Positions 39,434-49,459 of a stretch of DNA of 64,000 bases are shown here, one piece after another; the stretch's first letter is position 1; each line of letters starts with the position of its first letter. A program made the position numbers and the translations under genes. Below the pieces are notes generated by a model, which searched no databases, was not told where the DNA came from, and worked only from the letters and a program-made list of their open reading frames with translations. The DNA is from Trypanosoma brucei gambiense DAL972. Lineage: Eukaryota > Euglenozoa > Kinetoplastea > Trypanosomatida > Trypanosomatidae. The stretch is taken from contig NC_026743.1 in the NCBI RefSeq assembly GCF_000210295.1, forward strand, positions 620,001 to 684,000. The letters run 5' to 3'.

Positions 39434-42400
39434 ATGCTAAAAGGAAGTAGCAGTACATCTTTCCTGCTTCCGCAGCAGTTTGTTGAACCGCTTCCTCACG
39501 CACCTGTAGAGATTAGTGCACTACACTACGGCCTTCTTTCTCGTAACGATGTGCATCGTCTTTCCGTACTTCCATGTCGCCGTGTTGTTGGTGATGTTAA
39601 AGAGTACGGAGTCAATGACGCCCGTCTTGGCGTATGCGACCGTCTTTCCATCTGCGAAACTTGCGGACTCAACAGCATCGAGTGTGTTGGACACCCGGGT
39701 CACATTGACCTCGAGGCACCAGTTTTTCATCTTGGTTTCTTCACCACAGTGTTGCGAATTTGCCGTACTATATGCAAACGCTGCTCGCATGTGTTACTAG
39801 ATGATACTGAAATCGATTATTATAAGAGGCGTTTGTCGTCTTCATCCCTCGAACCGCTGCAGCGCACGATGCTCATTAAAACGATACAAACGGATGCATA
39901 TAAGACACGTGTGTGCCTTAAGTGTGGCGGTCTGAACGGCGTAGTACGGCGTGTGCGACCAATGAGGCTTGTTCACGAAAAATATCACGTGGAGCCTCGC
40001 CGTGGTGAGGGGCCTAGGGAGAACCCTGGTGGTTTCTTTGACGCTGAGCTGCGAACTGCATGTGCTTACAACAAGGTCGTCGGCGAGTGTAGAGAGTTCG
40101 TCCACGACTTCCTTGACCCCGTACGTGTCCGGCAGCTATTTCTTGCGGTTCCACCTGGGGAAGTCATACTGTTAGGCCTAGCTCCTGGAGTTAGTCCTAC
40201 GGATCTACTCATGACAACACTTCTTGTGCCTCCCGTGCCCGTGCGGCCACGAGGGTGTGCGGGGACAACGACCGTTCGCGATGATGATCTCACAGCTCAG
40301 TACAACGACATCCTGGTCAGCACAGATACCATGCAGGACGGATCTCTTGATGCCACTAGGTATACGGAGACGTGGGAGATGTTGCAGATGAGGGCAGCGA
40401 GGCTACTTGATTCGAGTCTTCCGGGGTTTCCACCAAATGTCCGTACCAGTGATTTGAAATCATATGCTCAAAGACTAAAGAGCAAACATGGCAGGTTCCG
40501 CTGTAACCTCAGTGGGAAACGTGTAGACTACTCGGGTCGCTCCGTCATTTCACCCGACCCAAATCTTGATGTGGATGAGCTCGCAGTGCCCCTTCATGTT
40601 GCCCGTGTGCTGACCTACCCTCAAAGAGTTTTCAAGGCCAACCATGAGCTAATGCGTCGACTTGTGCGCAACGGCCCGCACGTTCACCCTGGCGCCACTA
40701 CCGTTTACCTGGCGCAGGAAGGCTCAAAGAAGTCCCTCAAGAACGAGCGGGACCGACACCGCCTGGCAGCACGCCTTGCAGTTGGAGACATTGTTGAGCG
40801 ACATGTGATGAATGGTGACTTGGTTTTATTTAATCGCCAACCTTCGCTTCATCGTGTTTCAATGATGGCCCATCGTGCTCGAGTGCTGCCTTTCCGCACG
40901 TTTCGTTTCAATGAGTGTTGTTGCGCACCTTATAATGCTGATTTCGATGGTGACGAAATGAATGTGCATTTTGTTCAAACCGAAAAGGCTCGGGCAGAAG
41001 CTCTTCAACTTATGTCCACCGCGAGGAACATCATTTCAGCGAAAAATGGTGAGCCAATTATTGCGTGTACACAAGATTTTTTGGCCGCTGCATACCTTGT
41101 AACATCTCGCGATGTTTTTTTTGACCGTGGCGAGTTCTCGCAGATGGTGTCGCATTGGCTCGGCCCAGTAACGCAATTTAGACTGCCCATTCCCGCTATA
41201 TTGAAACCCGTAGAGCTATGGACGGGAAAACAGTTGTTTGAACTCATTGTACGCCCCTCACCTGAGGTGGATGTACTGTTGAGTTTTGAGGCTCCAACAA
41301 AGTTCTACACGAGGAAGGGTAAGCACGACTGTGCAGAGGAGGGCTATGTGGCATTCCTTGATTCCTGTTTTATATCAGGCCGCCTCGACAAGAAGTTATT
41401 AGGTGGAGGAGCAAAGGATGGACTTTTTGCACGGCTGCACACCATTGCTGGGGGTGGGTACACAGCGCGTGTTATGTCTCGCATTGCACAGTTCACTTCA
41501 CGGTACCTAACAAATTATGGGTTTAGCCTGGGCCTCGGCGATGTTGCGCCAACCCCAGAGTTGAACAAACAGAAAGCAGCAGTTCTAGCGCGCTCTGTAG
41601 AGGTATGTGATGGTTTAATCAAATCAGCGAAGACGGGGCGGATGATACCCCTTCCGGGTCTTACTGTCAAGCAATCACTGGAGGCGCGTCTCAATACGGA
41701 GTTGTCGAAGGTGCGTGACGAGTGCGGTACCGCAGCCGTGCAAACACTTTCCATCCACAACAATACGCCACTGATCATGGTGCAATCGGGTAGTAAAGGT
41801 AGTGCCCTGAACATTGCTCAAATGATGGCCTGCGTGGGCCAGCAGACTGTAAGTGGGAAGCGTATTTTGGACGCCTTTCAGGACCGCTCGCTCCCACATT
41901 TCCACCGTTTTGAAGAGGCACCTGCAGCCCGTGGGTTTGTGGCTAACTCGTTTTACTCTGGCCTCTCCCCGACAGAGTTTTTCTTTCACACAATGGCAGG
42001 ACGTGAGGGTCTCGTCGATACGGCAGTCAAGACGGCAGAAACGGGGTATATATATCGGCGCCTGATGAAGGCAATGGAAAACTTGAGCGTACGGTACGAC
42101 GGCACGGTGCGTAACACGAAAGGAGACGTAATACAGCTAAGGTTTGGTGAAGATGGCCTTGACCCTCAGCTCATGGAGGGTAATAGCGGCACACCTCTGA
42201 ACTTGGAGCAGGAATGGCTTAGTGTTCGAGCGGCGTATGCACGTTGGGTCGTGGGACTGCTTGCTGGAAGTAAGACGGCAAGTGACGGAAATGCAATACG
42301 AGATAATGAAAATTACTTTAACGAGTTTATTTCGATGCTTCCAACAGAGGGACCTTCGTTTGTAGAAGCGTGCTTGAATGGGGATCAAGAGGCGCTAAAA

Positions 42401-44026
42401 GTTTGTGAGGAACAGGAGTCTCGAGAAGATGCTTTGCATAACAGCAACGGGAAAACTAATGATAGGGAGAGCAGGCCACGTACAGGAAGACTGCGTCGGG
42501 CAGTGTTAATTTCCCATCTGGTTAAAGTTTGCAGTAGAAAGTTCAAAGATGATATCCAAGACTTCTTCGTGAAAAAGGTGAGGGAACAGCAACGGATCCG
42601 CAACCTGCTCAACCTTCCCAACACGAGTCGTGAGCGAACGGAGGGGGGAGGTGACAATAGTGGGCCTATTGCAAATAAGAGAACCAAAAAGAGAGCACCG
42701 TCACTGAAGGTCAAAGACAGCAAAGAAGAGGGAAGGGTTTCCGAGTTGCGGGACCTTGAGATGCTTCAGACCGAACTACTTCCGCTGACACGCGGAATGG
42801 TAACACGATTCATTGCTCAATGCGCAAGCAAGTATCTGCGTAAGGCATGTGAGCCTGGTACCCCGTGCGGCGCCATTGCTGCCCAATCTGTTGGTGAGCC
42901 AAGCACCCAGATGACTTTGCGTACCTTTCACTTTGCTGGTGTGGCGAGCATGAGCATTACGCAGGGTGTTCCTCGACTAGTGGAGGTCATCAACGCCAAT
43001 CGCAATATTGCTACACCCGTTGTCACAGCTCCAGTACTACTTATGGAAGGCGAGGAAAACCATTGCGAAATATTCAGGAAGCGGGCACGGTTCGTGAAGG
43101 CCCAGATTGAGCGCGTGCTGTTACGTGAGGTTGTGTCCGAAATTGTGGAGGTGTGCAGTGACACTGAATTTTACCTCCGTGTGCACCTTAATATGTCCGT
43201 TATTACAAAACTGCATCTACCCATCAACGCCATCACCGTTCGTCAGCGCATTCTTGCGGCCGCTGGGCATACCATGTCTCCCCTTCGGATGCTAAACGAG
43301 GATTGTATAGAGGTATTCAGCCTCGACACACTCGCTGTATATCCCCACTTTCAGGATGCCCGTTGGGTTCACTTTAGTCTCCGACGCATCCTCGGGTTAC
43401 TCCCCGACGTTGTAGTTGGGGGCATCGGAGGCATTAACCGTGCGATGATATCCTCAAACGGCACTGAAGTGTTGGCAGAAGGCGCGGAGCTGCGTGCCGT
43501 AATGAATCTTTGGGGTGTCGACTCTACTCGGGTGATCTGTAATCACGTGGCCGTGGTGGAGCGTGTGCTGGGTATTGAAGCTGCGCGCCGTGTGATCGTG
43601 GACGAGATACAAAACATACTCAAGGCATACAGTCTAAGCATTGACGTTCGGCACGTGTACCTCCTTGCGGATCTCATGACTCAACGAGGTGTGGTGCTTG
43701 GAATTACGCGATACGGCATTCAAAAAATGAACTTCAACGTTCTTACCATGGCTTCATTTGAGCGCACCACGGACCATTTGTACAATGCCGCAGCCACTCA
43801 ACGAGTTGACCGGGATCTCAGTGTGTCAGACAGTATTATCGTAGGGAAACCTGTCCCATTAGGGACAACATCCTTCGATCTCTTGTTAGACGGTTCCATA
43901 AGCAACGATATTCTCCCTCCTCAGCGTTGCGTGAAACGCGGGATGGGCCCCAACTTCCACACCGCAAAACGACATCATCTGGTACCTCTTGCCGCTGAGG
44001 GTGTTTTTCGTTTGGATCTTTTTTAA
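39434..44026 (+). CDS. RPC1: RNA polymerase III largest subunit (RPC1/RPC160)
   Basis: This subunit forms half of the active site of RNA polymerase III, which makes tRNAs, 5S rRNA and, in trypanosomes, most U-snRNAs. The N-terminal clamp zinc site C-x2-C-x6-C-x2-H (CETCGLNSIECVGHPGH) is at about 75-91. SGKRVDYSGRSVISPDPNL and the active-site loop NADFDGDEMN (D503, D505, D507 bind Mg2+) identify a largest subunit. GSKGSALNIAQMMACVGQQ (funnel/bridge region) and GEPSTQMTLRTFHFAG are the downstream conserved blocks. The absence of a heptad CTD excludes the Pol II subunit. NITQGVPRL-type MSITQGVPRLVEVINA and the length of 1530 fit Pol III rather than Pol I. A charged kinetoplastid-style insertion lies at about 995-1110. 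Confidence 0.96.
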   Translation: MLKGSSSTSFLLPQQFVEPLPHAPVEISALHYGLLSRNDVHRLSVLPCRRVVGDVKEYGVNDARLGVCDRLSICETCGLNSIECVGHPGHIDLEAPVFHLGFFTTVLRICRTICKRCSHVLLDDTEIDYYKRRLSSSSLEPLQRTMLIKTIQTDAYKTRVCLKCGGLNGVVRRVRPMRLVHEKYHVEPRRGEGPRENPGGFFDAELRTACAYNKVVGECREFVHDFLDPVRVRQLFLAVPPGEVILLGLAPGVSPTDLLMTTLLVPPVPVRPRGCAGTTTVRDDDLTAQYNDILVSTDTMQDGSLDATRYTETWEMLQMRAARLLDSSLPGFPPNVRTSDLKSYAQRLKSKHGRFRCNLSGKRVDYSGRSVISPDPNLDVDELAVPLHVARVLTYPQRVFKANHELMRRLVRNGPHVHPGATTVYLAQEGSKKSLKNERDRHRLAARLAVGDIVERHVMNGDLVLFNRQPSLHRVSMMAHRARVLPFRTFRFNECCCAPYNADFDGDEMNVHFVQTEKARAEALQLMSTARNIISAKNGEPIIACTQDFLAAAYLVTSRDVFFDRGEFSQMVSHWLGPVTQFRLPIPAILKPVELWTGKQLFELIVRPSPEVDVLLSFEAPTKFYTRKGKHDCAEEGYVAFLDSCFISGRLDKKLLGGGAKDGLFARLHTIAGGGYTARVMSRIAQFTSRYLTNYGFSLGLGDVAPTPELNKQKAAVLARSVEVCDGLIKSAKTGRMIPLPGLTVKQSLEARLNTELSKVRDECGTAAVQTLSIHNNTPLIMVQSGSKGSALNIAQMMACVGQQTVSGKRILDAFQDRSLPHFHRFEEAPAARGFVANSFYSGLSPTEFFFHTMAGREGLVDTAVKTAETGYIYRRLMKAMENLSVRYDGTVRNTKGDVIQLRFGEDGLDPQLMEGNSGTPLNLEQEWLSVRAAYARWVVGLLAGSKTASDGNAIRDNENYFNEFISMLPTEGPSFVEACLNGDQEALKVCEEQESREDALHNSNGKTNDRESRPRTGRLRRAVLISHLVKVCSRKFKDDIQDFFVKKVREQQRIRNLLNLPNTSRERTEGGGDNSGPIANKRTKKRAPSLKVKDSKEEGRVSELRDLEMLQTELLPLTRGMVTRFIAQCASKYLRKACEPGTPCGAIAAQSVGEPSTQMTLRTFHFAGVASMSITQGVPRLVEVINANRNIATPVVTAPVLLMEGEENHCEIFRKRARFVKAQIERVLLREVVSEIVEVCSDTEFYLRVHLNMSVITKLHLPINAITVRQRILAAAGHTMSPLRMLNEDCIEVFSLDTLAVYPHFQDARWVHFSLRRILGLLPDVVVGGIGGINRAMISSNGTEVLAEGAELRAVMNLWGVDSTRVICNHVAVVERVLGIEAARRVIVDEIQNILKAYSLSIDVRHVYLLADLMTQRGVVLGITRYGIQKMNFNVLTMASFERTTDHLYNAAATQRVDRDLSVSDSIIVGKPVPLGTTSFDLLLDGSISNDILPPQRCVKRGMGPNFHTAKRHHLVPLAAEGVFRLDLF

Positions 44027-44815
44027 ACGTTTTCAAGGAACGAAATGGCAATAGCGGTGATGATGACGGAAACAAAATAAGTAAAAGGTTGAAGTTATGT
44101 GTGGGCAGGTGATTGTGGTCGCGCGCATATGGGCGAGTACTTTGCCTAATGTTAGTATCTTCTTGAGGGATGAGAGGGGAGAATGAAGCTGTGTATTTCT
44201 TTACACACACAAGCCAGTGGAGTTGTGTGACTGATGGTGGTGCTTGTAAGGTGCCAGTTGCATGGGCTGGCGTTGGAAACGTGTTGAATATTACGTGTAA
44301 CGGTGCTTAATTGCCATGCTGAAGCATGTGGCGTATCCAAAGGAAGATAGTTGGGGAAGTGACGGGAGTGTGGGGAAAATGTTTTACTTTATTTTCTGCT
44401 CCTGGTACATGAACAAATCCGGTCGGGGAGGAAATGTAGTTTGTGAAGATATGTAGCCATTCACTTCCATTATTCCCTTTCAATGTTCGCTTTGAGTACT
44501 TGTCTTTCCTTTGGCACCATTTTGTTGGTGGAATTTCCCCACTTTTTATTTTTAAAAAATCACTATACCAACTCGAATCATTTATTCGGCGGGAAAGGAA
44601 TGCATGCCTCATGGATGCTCATCCTCGTTGGTTTTGTCACTCATGCTTGTTTTACCTTTGTGCTGCTGCCGAAGTTTTTTTTTTTTTTGCTCTCATCGGA
44701 TATAACTAGTGGTTCTGAATAATCTTCATTAGGTCTGTACCGCCAGCAGTTTTACTGTGTTAAGTGGTGGGAGATTAAGGGGGTAATATCGGACACAACG
44801 ACGTTAGCAGTGAGA
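44027..44815 (+). other. Intergenic region
   Basis: No gene seen. A T14 tract at 44675-44688 is followed by the first AG at 44708-44709. There is no ATG between this acceptor and 44816, so the COG6 N-terminal frame begins at the first available start codon. Confidence 0.6.
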
Positions 44816-45247
44816 ATGGACAACTCTGAGGCTGTGAGGAAGGGAGGCATACGACCCGGAGTGACATCGGGGGATGTGGGGAGGATTGAGAAAAGGAACT
44901 CGGAACCGCAACATTCTATCTTCGGAACTGAAGTTGCTGGGGGTTTGACAACCGAAAGATTTGTTTCATCCACGCGTAACTTTGCAACGACTCGAAAAGT
45001 ACAAAAGCTGCTAGACGTTACTGTCAATGACAACTTTCGGGAGCTAGTTTTCTACATGAATGATGTTGTGCCAGAGTTTCTTGAGGGCTTATATTTTCAG
45101 AGAGGGGATTTGCCATCCGGCGGAAGCGAGAAAACAACGCCACTTCAAAGCCCCCAACAACATAACAGTGCAGTTGCGTCTGTGAATGCAAATGGTGTTA
45201 ACAACTGCCACCATTACCACAACTACCGGCACTGCTTCATCCCTTAG
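44816..45247 (+). CDS. COG6: COG6 N-terminal part, frame-broken
   Basis: A 143-codon frame that starts at the first ATG after the predicted SL acceptor at 44709. Residues around 60-90 (TTRKVQKLLDVTVND then ELVFYMNDVVPEFL) resemble the extreme N-terminus of COG6 (human SRKLHKILETR...LEALKALSTFF). The last 20 codons turn into an Asn/His/Tyr-rich string that looks like out-of-frame reading of the Thr/Ser-rich linker of the next frame. The continuing homology is in the +1 frame from about 45186 onwards. So this and the next entry are probably one COG6 gene interrupted by a frameshift, sequencing error or allele-specific indel between 45186 and 45247. Confidence 0.7.
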   Translation: MDNSEAVRKGGIRPGVTSGDVGRIEKRNSEPQHSIFGTEVAGGLTTERFVSSTRNFATTRKVQKLLDVTVNDNFRELVFYMNDVVPEFLEGLYFQRGDLPSGGSEKTTPLQSPQQHNSAVASVNANGVNNCHHYHNYRHCFIP

Positions 45248-48023
45248 CTCGCACTCTTCAGCAGCGCTCCGTGCAGCGCTTGAGGGTCGTGTTGTGGATG
45301 TTCACCAACGTTTTTTGCAGGAGTGGTCGACCCTCAACGAGGTGTTTGAGGAAGTGTATTCGTTAGTAACAAAACTTCATCGTGAAAGTGAGGTACTTGA
45401 GGCGACTCTAGGTGCTCATGCCGCTCAGGCAGAAGATTTTTCCGGTCTCATGACAACACTCCAAGCTGAGTTGACTTTGGTTCATCAGAGGGAGAGGGAA
45501 ATAAAGGAGTTCCAAGGCAGATATCACTTTACAGCGGAAGAGCAGCGGATATTAGAGGAGGGGTCTGTTGATACCACTTACCTTGATGTGCTTAGCAGTG
45601 TGCAAGCGACTCACCGTGAGTGCCGTCAGATGCTCCTCTCGCGTGAAAGCTACCAGAGCGCTGCAGCAGTGATGGACAGCACGTACATTGCTATAATAAA
45701 GGGTACAGAAAAGGTGGCACGCCATCTAAAAACCCTGTCGGGTCGCTCAACCTCAGGTCCTACATCCAGCTGCGGGGAGGCACCAGAATTGACCAATTTT
45801 TACTTGCGGTGCATGAATTTTCTCCGAGAGGAGAACAAAGCACAGTGGGCATCGGTTATAGAGGAGGTTGCTCGGTTGCGACGCGCAGCGGTACTTCGGC
45901 AATACTTTCATCTTCTGACCACCGGTTCCACGACGACGGCTTCCCGCACGTATCACATGGGGGATGGGGAGCGCCACAACTCAGCAGGGGGAGGTGAAGG
46001 CAGTAGTGCGGGTATACGACCATTAGAGGCGGAGATCGGCAACCCCGTTTTTTTCTTTAGTTCACTCTTCGCTTGGTTGCACCAGGCAATTGTGGACGAA
46101 GACGATTTCTTTTCAACTTTCTTCACTTCCCCAGTGTTGGAGCCACGCCAACCACCGCTTTCTGGTGGGAAAGGTGAGTGCACTGATGCGTTAGAGGGTG
46201 GTAGAGGCTCTCCGTGTTCCGCGACGGTGGCAAATCACTTTGACGAACCCGTCGGTGAAGATTTGACGTTGAGTAAGTCATCGGTTCTCGATTCCGTCTT
46301 TGACGTTCTCTGCAAACATATCCAAAGTGTGCTGGAGGGCGTGCTGGAGAGGTTTCTGCGGACGGCGTCGAGTCTCCAAGATGCTGATGGGGTTGGTTCG
46401 AACACCGGTGAAGCGGGATCCCCTGGCACCGAAGATTTTAGTAGTAAAGCGGGATCCTCCCGAATGGGACCCTCGGGGCCTATTGGTCTTACTGGTGGCA
46501 TCGCGCGTCTTCTTTCGGCTGCGGCGGGCCGCCCACTCTCCTTGGTTTCGGGTGCTTCAAAAGCAGAAAATCGCTACCAACACGTGATGAACCGCTCGCA
46601 GTTGGAGGCGCTGGTGGCAACGACGGTGTCAAGTCTGACAAGTGGTCTTCAAACAACTCATGCCCTACTGCAGCTCTTTACATATTGCAGCACCAGTACG
46701 TTTACCGCTTTACTTGGCCGTGATGCCGCACTCACGCGTCTAATCGCAGACGATGGAAAGATGCAGCTACTTCGTGTGTATCATACGATAGCCAAACACC
46801 TCTCAGACCACTCGTTAGATAGTGTGGCAGGTGTTGTCAGTCGTTCTGCCATTCTCCGCCGGTTGGCGTCTGCTGAAGCACTGGAATGGAAATTGGGAGG
46901 CACTGCCAGGTACTTCGTTGTTGACTTTTTGCTCGAATACAAAGTGGAGGATGAACGTGGGTTAGATGGTAGTTCCTTCCATGAAGACCAAATGAAAGCG
47001 CAGGAAAGATCGGCTTCTACACAAGGGTTGAAGCCCTCAAGTTTCAGTGGCCGACCCGCTAGTTGTAATCCTTATTTGCGTAGTGGTCTCTCCAAGCATC
47101 AGGCACAGGCGGCTGAGTTGCTTCGCACACTCGAAACCATGGTTCTTCCCGTGCCTCCTGAAGTAGCGGAGTGCCTCCGTGTTTTGCAAGCCACTATGAT
47201 CGAAGCACAGAAGCATGCGGAAATTATGGAGTCCCTCCACGTTTCTCCATCGTATGGTTTAGTGCAGGAGGTCTCTGGAGGAGCTGAGGCGGCCAGTGCT
47301 GCCCCTCCATGCAGCGAGCAGTTCTTTGCCGTGATTGTGCAGCATTTGATGTCATTTCCAACGGTACTGGCGCACCAACCTGTTTTAAGCAGCGGCGTTG
47401 ACGAACCTTGCAAGTTGGTGATTCAACTGAATACCATGAATGCCTTATATGAAACGCTTGTCCCTCACACACGCAGTTCCGCGAGCGGAAGCAAGTTGGT
47501 TCATTACACCATGCCTCTCTTGAGCACTGTAATGGAGCGCATTGACGACCTTATAAAGGAATTGGTAGCAGCCCTCTCCCAGTGTGTCGCGCGACACTAC
47601 TTGGGAGAGGCCACGAATGAAGGTGATGAAATGGAAAAGGCTATTTGTACTCCCGAAGCGGCTAAAACTATCGAGTCTACTGGCGTGGGGGATGGTGAGG
47701 GTGGTGTGGCCGCTAAGGAATTTGACACTCGCACCGTCATGGATAAACTTAATGAATTTTATAGTGTTGTAGCGGCCTCAGGCCGACTCTATGTCCCCAT
47801 TGTTTCTTCGTTGGCCTCACCTCCTTTGCGTGATCGGGTTATGCAGGGTGTGCTAGATATAACTTTAGCTGTGTACGAAAGACGTTACAAACAACTTCTC
47901 AACTTGTCATCAGAAGAGGGCTCTGACATTACTACCACTCTTTCTTCAGATCTTCCGGGCCGCACCTCAGTGGAGGACCTTCACCCTGACAAGTTACGTA
48001 TCCTTTTGGACACCACCCCATAA
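45186..48023 (+). CDS. COG6: COG6, main part (conserved oligomeric Golgi subunit 6)
   Basis: COG6 belongs to lobe B of the COG tether that returns vesicles within the Golgi. From residue 30 the helical N-terminal region of COG6 is seen (ALEGRVVDVHQRFLQEW with long coils), then FQGRYHFTAEEQRIL, equivalent to human SKFQLTSDEMSLL, then LRQYFHLLTTG and FSSLFAWLHQAIVDEDDFF, equivalent to DMLAWLHQATASEKEHL. The frame is 945 codons, longer than human COG6 (657), with Ser/Gly-rich insertions around 245-265, 305-340 and 390-430. The first ATGs in this frame (45186, 45192) follow a stop at 45183-45185 and come after several ATGs of the preceding frame, so they are unlikely to be the true start; the N-terminus probably comes from the frame starting at 44816. 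Confidence 0.87.
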   Translation: MQMVLTTATITTTTGTASSLSSHSSAALRAALEGRVVDVHQRFLQEWSTLNEVFEEVYSLVTKLHRESEVLEATLGAHAAQAEDFSGLMTTLQAELTLVHQREREIKEFQGRYHFTAEEQRILEEGSVDTTYLDVLSSVQATHRECRQMLLSRESYQSAAAVMDSTYIAIIKGTEKVARHLKTLSGRSTSGPTSSCGEAPELTNFYLRCMNFLREENKAQWASVIEEVARLRRAAVLRQYFHLLTTGSTTTASRTYHMGDGERHNSAGGGEGSSAGIRPLEAEIGNPVFFFSSLFAWLHQAIVDEDDFFSTFFTSPVLEPRQPPLSGGKGECTDALEGGRGSPCSATVANHFDEPVGEDLTLSKSSVLDSVFDVLCKHIQSVLEGVLERFLRTASSLQDADGVGSNTGEAGSPGTEDFSSKAGSSRMGPSGPIGLTGGIARLLSAAAGRPLSLVSGASKAENRYQHVMNRSQLEALVATTVSSLTSGLQTTHALLQLFTYCSTSTFTALLGRDAALTRLIADDGKMQLLRVYHTIAKHLSDHSLDSVAGVVSRSAILRRLASAEALEWKLGGTARYFVVDFLLEYKVEDERGLDGSSFHEDQMKAQERSASTQGLKPSSFSGRPASCNPYLRSGLSKHQAQAAELLRTLETMVLPVPPEVAECLRVLQATMIEAQKHAEIMESLHVSPSYGLVQEVSGGAEAASAAPPCSEQFFAVIVQHLMSFPTVLAHQPVLSSGVDEPCKLVIQLNTMNALYETLVPHTRSSASGSKLVHYTMPLLSTVMERIDDLIKELVAALSQCVARHYLGEATNEGDEMEKAICTPEAAKTIESTGVGDGEGGVAAKEFDTRTVMDKLNEFYSVVAASGRLYVPIVSSLASPPLRDRVMQGVLDITLAVYERRYKQLLNLSSEEGSDITTTLSSDLPGRTSVEDLHPDKLRILLDTTP

Positions 48024-48683
48024 AGTGGAGTAGGCGCGGAATATAACCCCTTTCAGGCTGCGGGGTTGTAAAAAAAAAAAAAGAGTAAGGGATGGGTGTC
48101 TTCATTTATTTTCTACCACCCCAATCTGTTTTGTTGTTGTTGCTGAACTGAGCTGATGAAAATATCTGTTGGGTCGGTCCGTTGCAATCGAATAAGGACA
48201 TTCGAGTCACTTGCAGCAATCAATTCACCTTCAAGGTTGATGCCGTTCATCCGGTCGTTACCCACACAACAGCCTCTGTTTTAGTGAGTGTGCGGTGTTT
48301 GGTGCTCCCGTGTAATTCACCTTTTGTCCTTTAAATTCTCGATTTCCCCCTTGCACGGTTATTGGAGGATTCCCCTTTTCCCACACAATAACCACTTCTC
48401 CCACCTCCCCCTTTTAATACTTTTCTTTAGTTTTGTTACTTCTTTATCTTTATTTTCTTTTTTTCTGCCTCTGTGACAGTGTATTAGTGGGTAAAGTACG
48501 GTGGATTCATAAATCTTCTTATCTGCTGTACAGAGACGGCGGTAGCGCGGAAGGCCAAACATCAGCACGGGCACAAGTGCAATCTTGCCTCTTTTGTACT
48601 GAATTAAGAAGGACGGGCGAAAGACATCCAGAGGCGCGCATTTCTGTATCTTTATTTTAAACGAGAGAAGTGGTAGTGTCAGT
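48024..48683 (+). other. Intergenic region
   Basis: No gene. A long pyrimidine tract (48421-48473) ends in CAG at 48477-48479, an excellent SL acceptor; no ATG occurs between it and 48684. Confidence 0.6.
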
Positions 48684-49166
48684 ATGGTTTTTTATTCTTT
48701 TGTACTGGTGATGAAGCCACGACAACGTCGATTCACTTCGCAGGCGTTGCGTGAGATCGGTGTTGCTGTCTATAGCAACGGTGGTCTTATCAGAAGCATC
48801 ACAAACGAGGGGATTATGCGGCCCTACAGTCGCTTCCGTGATGCAGACAATACGCCCTTAACGTATGCACGGTATATTATACTTCAGCTTGACATGGGTG
48901 AGGAAGAAATGGGAAAGGTAGACAAAATCATACGGGAACATCAGGACGTTTTGATGGCGCTAAAGTTGAACAACCTGGAGCGACCGGTGGGTATACGAAG
49001 TGGGAATAAAGAACTACAGGCCGCTTACTTTCCGCTGGACACCTTCACGCGACTTGAGGAGGAAATTAACTGGTCACCTCAGACCTCAGCAGATATTTAC
49101 ACACAGTTGGAGATGAACTGGAAAGAATTCTCCCGCACACGTTGGTCCAGTTTTCTGAGAAACTGA
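48684..49166 (+). CDS. Mitochondrial ribosomal protein bS6m
   Basis: The first 95 residues match bacterial-type ribosomal protein S6: the starting strand FYSFVLVMKP, the NGGLIRSITNEG hairpin, Y-ARYIILQLDMGEEEMGKVDKIIREHQDVLMALKLN (S6 pattern: GHYVLFNFEA...LERTLRLDEDVLRYLV). The remaining 65 residues are an extension with aromatic motifs (INWSPQ, MNWKEFSRTRWSSFL) typical of enlarged trypanosome mitoribosomal proteins. It would bind the mitochondrial small subunit. The start at 48684 is the first ATG after the predicted acceptor; there is no long presequence, although the initial hydrophobic strand starts almost directly. Confidence 0.85.
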   Translation: MVFYSFVLVMKPRQRRFTSQALREIGVAVYSNGGLIRSITNEGIMRPYSRFRDADNTPLTYARYIILQLDMGEEEMGKVDKIIREHQDVLMALKLNNLERPVGIRSGNKELQAAYFPLDTFTRLEEEINWSPQTSADIYTQLEMNWKEFSRTRWSSFLRN

Positions 49167-49459
49167 ACTATTCAACGGTGGTGTGCGCGTTCTTGCCGTG
49201 ATAGCGAGTGTGTGTTGGATAAGGTTTGGGAACGGGGAAAAGAAATACCCTCGAAGGGATCCTTTGGGCACCTATGAAAATTTGTGATATCGATGAGGAG
49301 TTGGCTGCGTGTGAATGACTGCACTGACGTTATATTTGTTCTTCCCTTTTTACTCCCTTATTTCACTTCTCTCTTTTCCCCCTCCCTGTTATTTATTTAT
49401 TGTGTACATCTGCTCTTGCTTTCCTTTTTTCTTTTTATGGGCATATCCGTTTTAAGAAA

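Noticed and set aside
39434..44026. Alternative assignment of the polymerase subunit to RNA polymerase I or II
   Set aside because: No CTD repeats (Pol II) and no Pol I-specific insertions; conserved blocks fit RPC1.
48150..48245. Possible C/D-box snoRNA (TGATGA at about 48154)
   Set aside because: No CTGA D box at a suitable distance downstream and no terminal stem visible.
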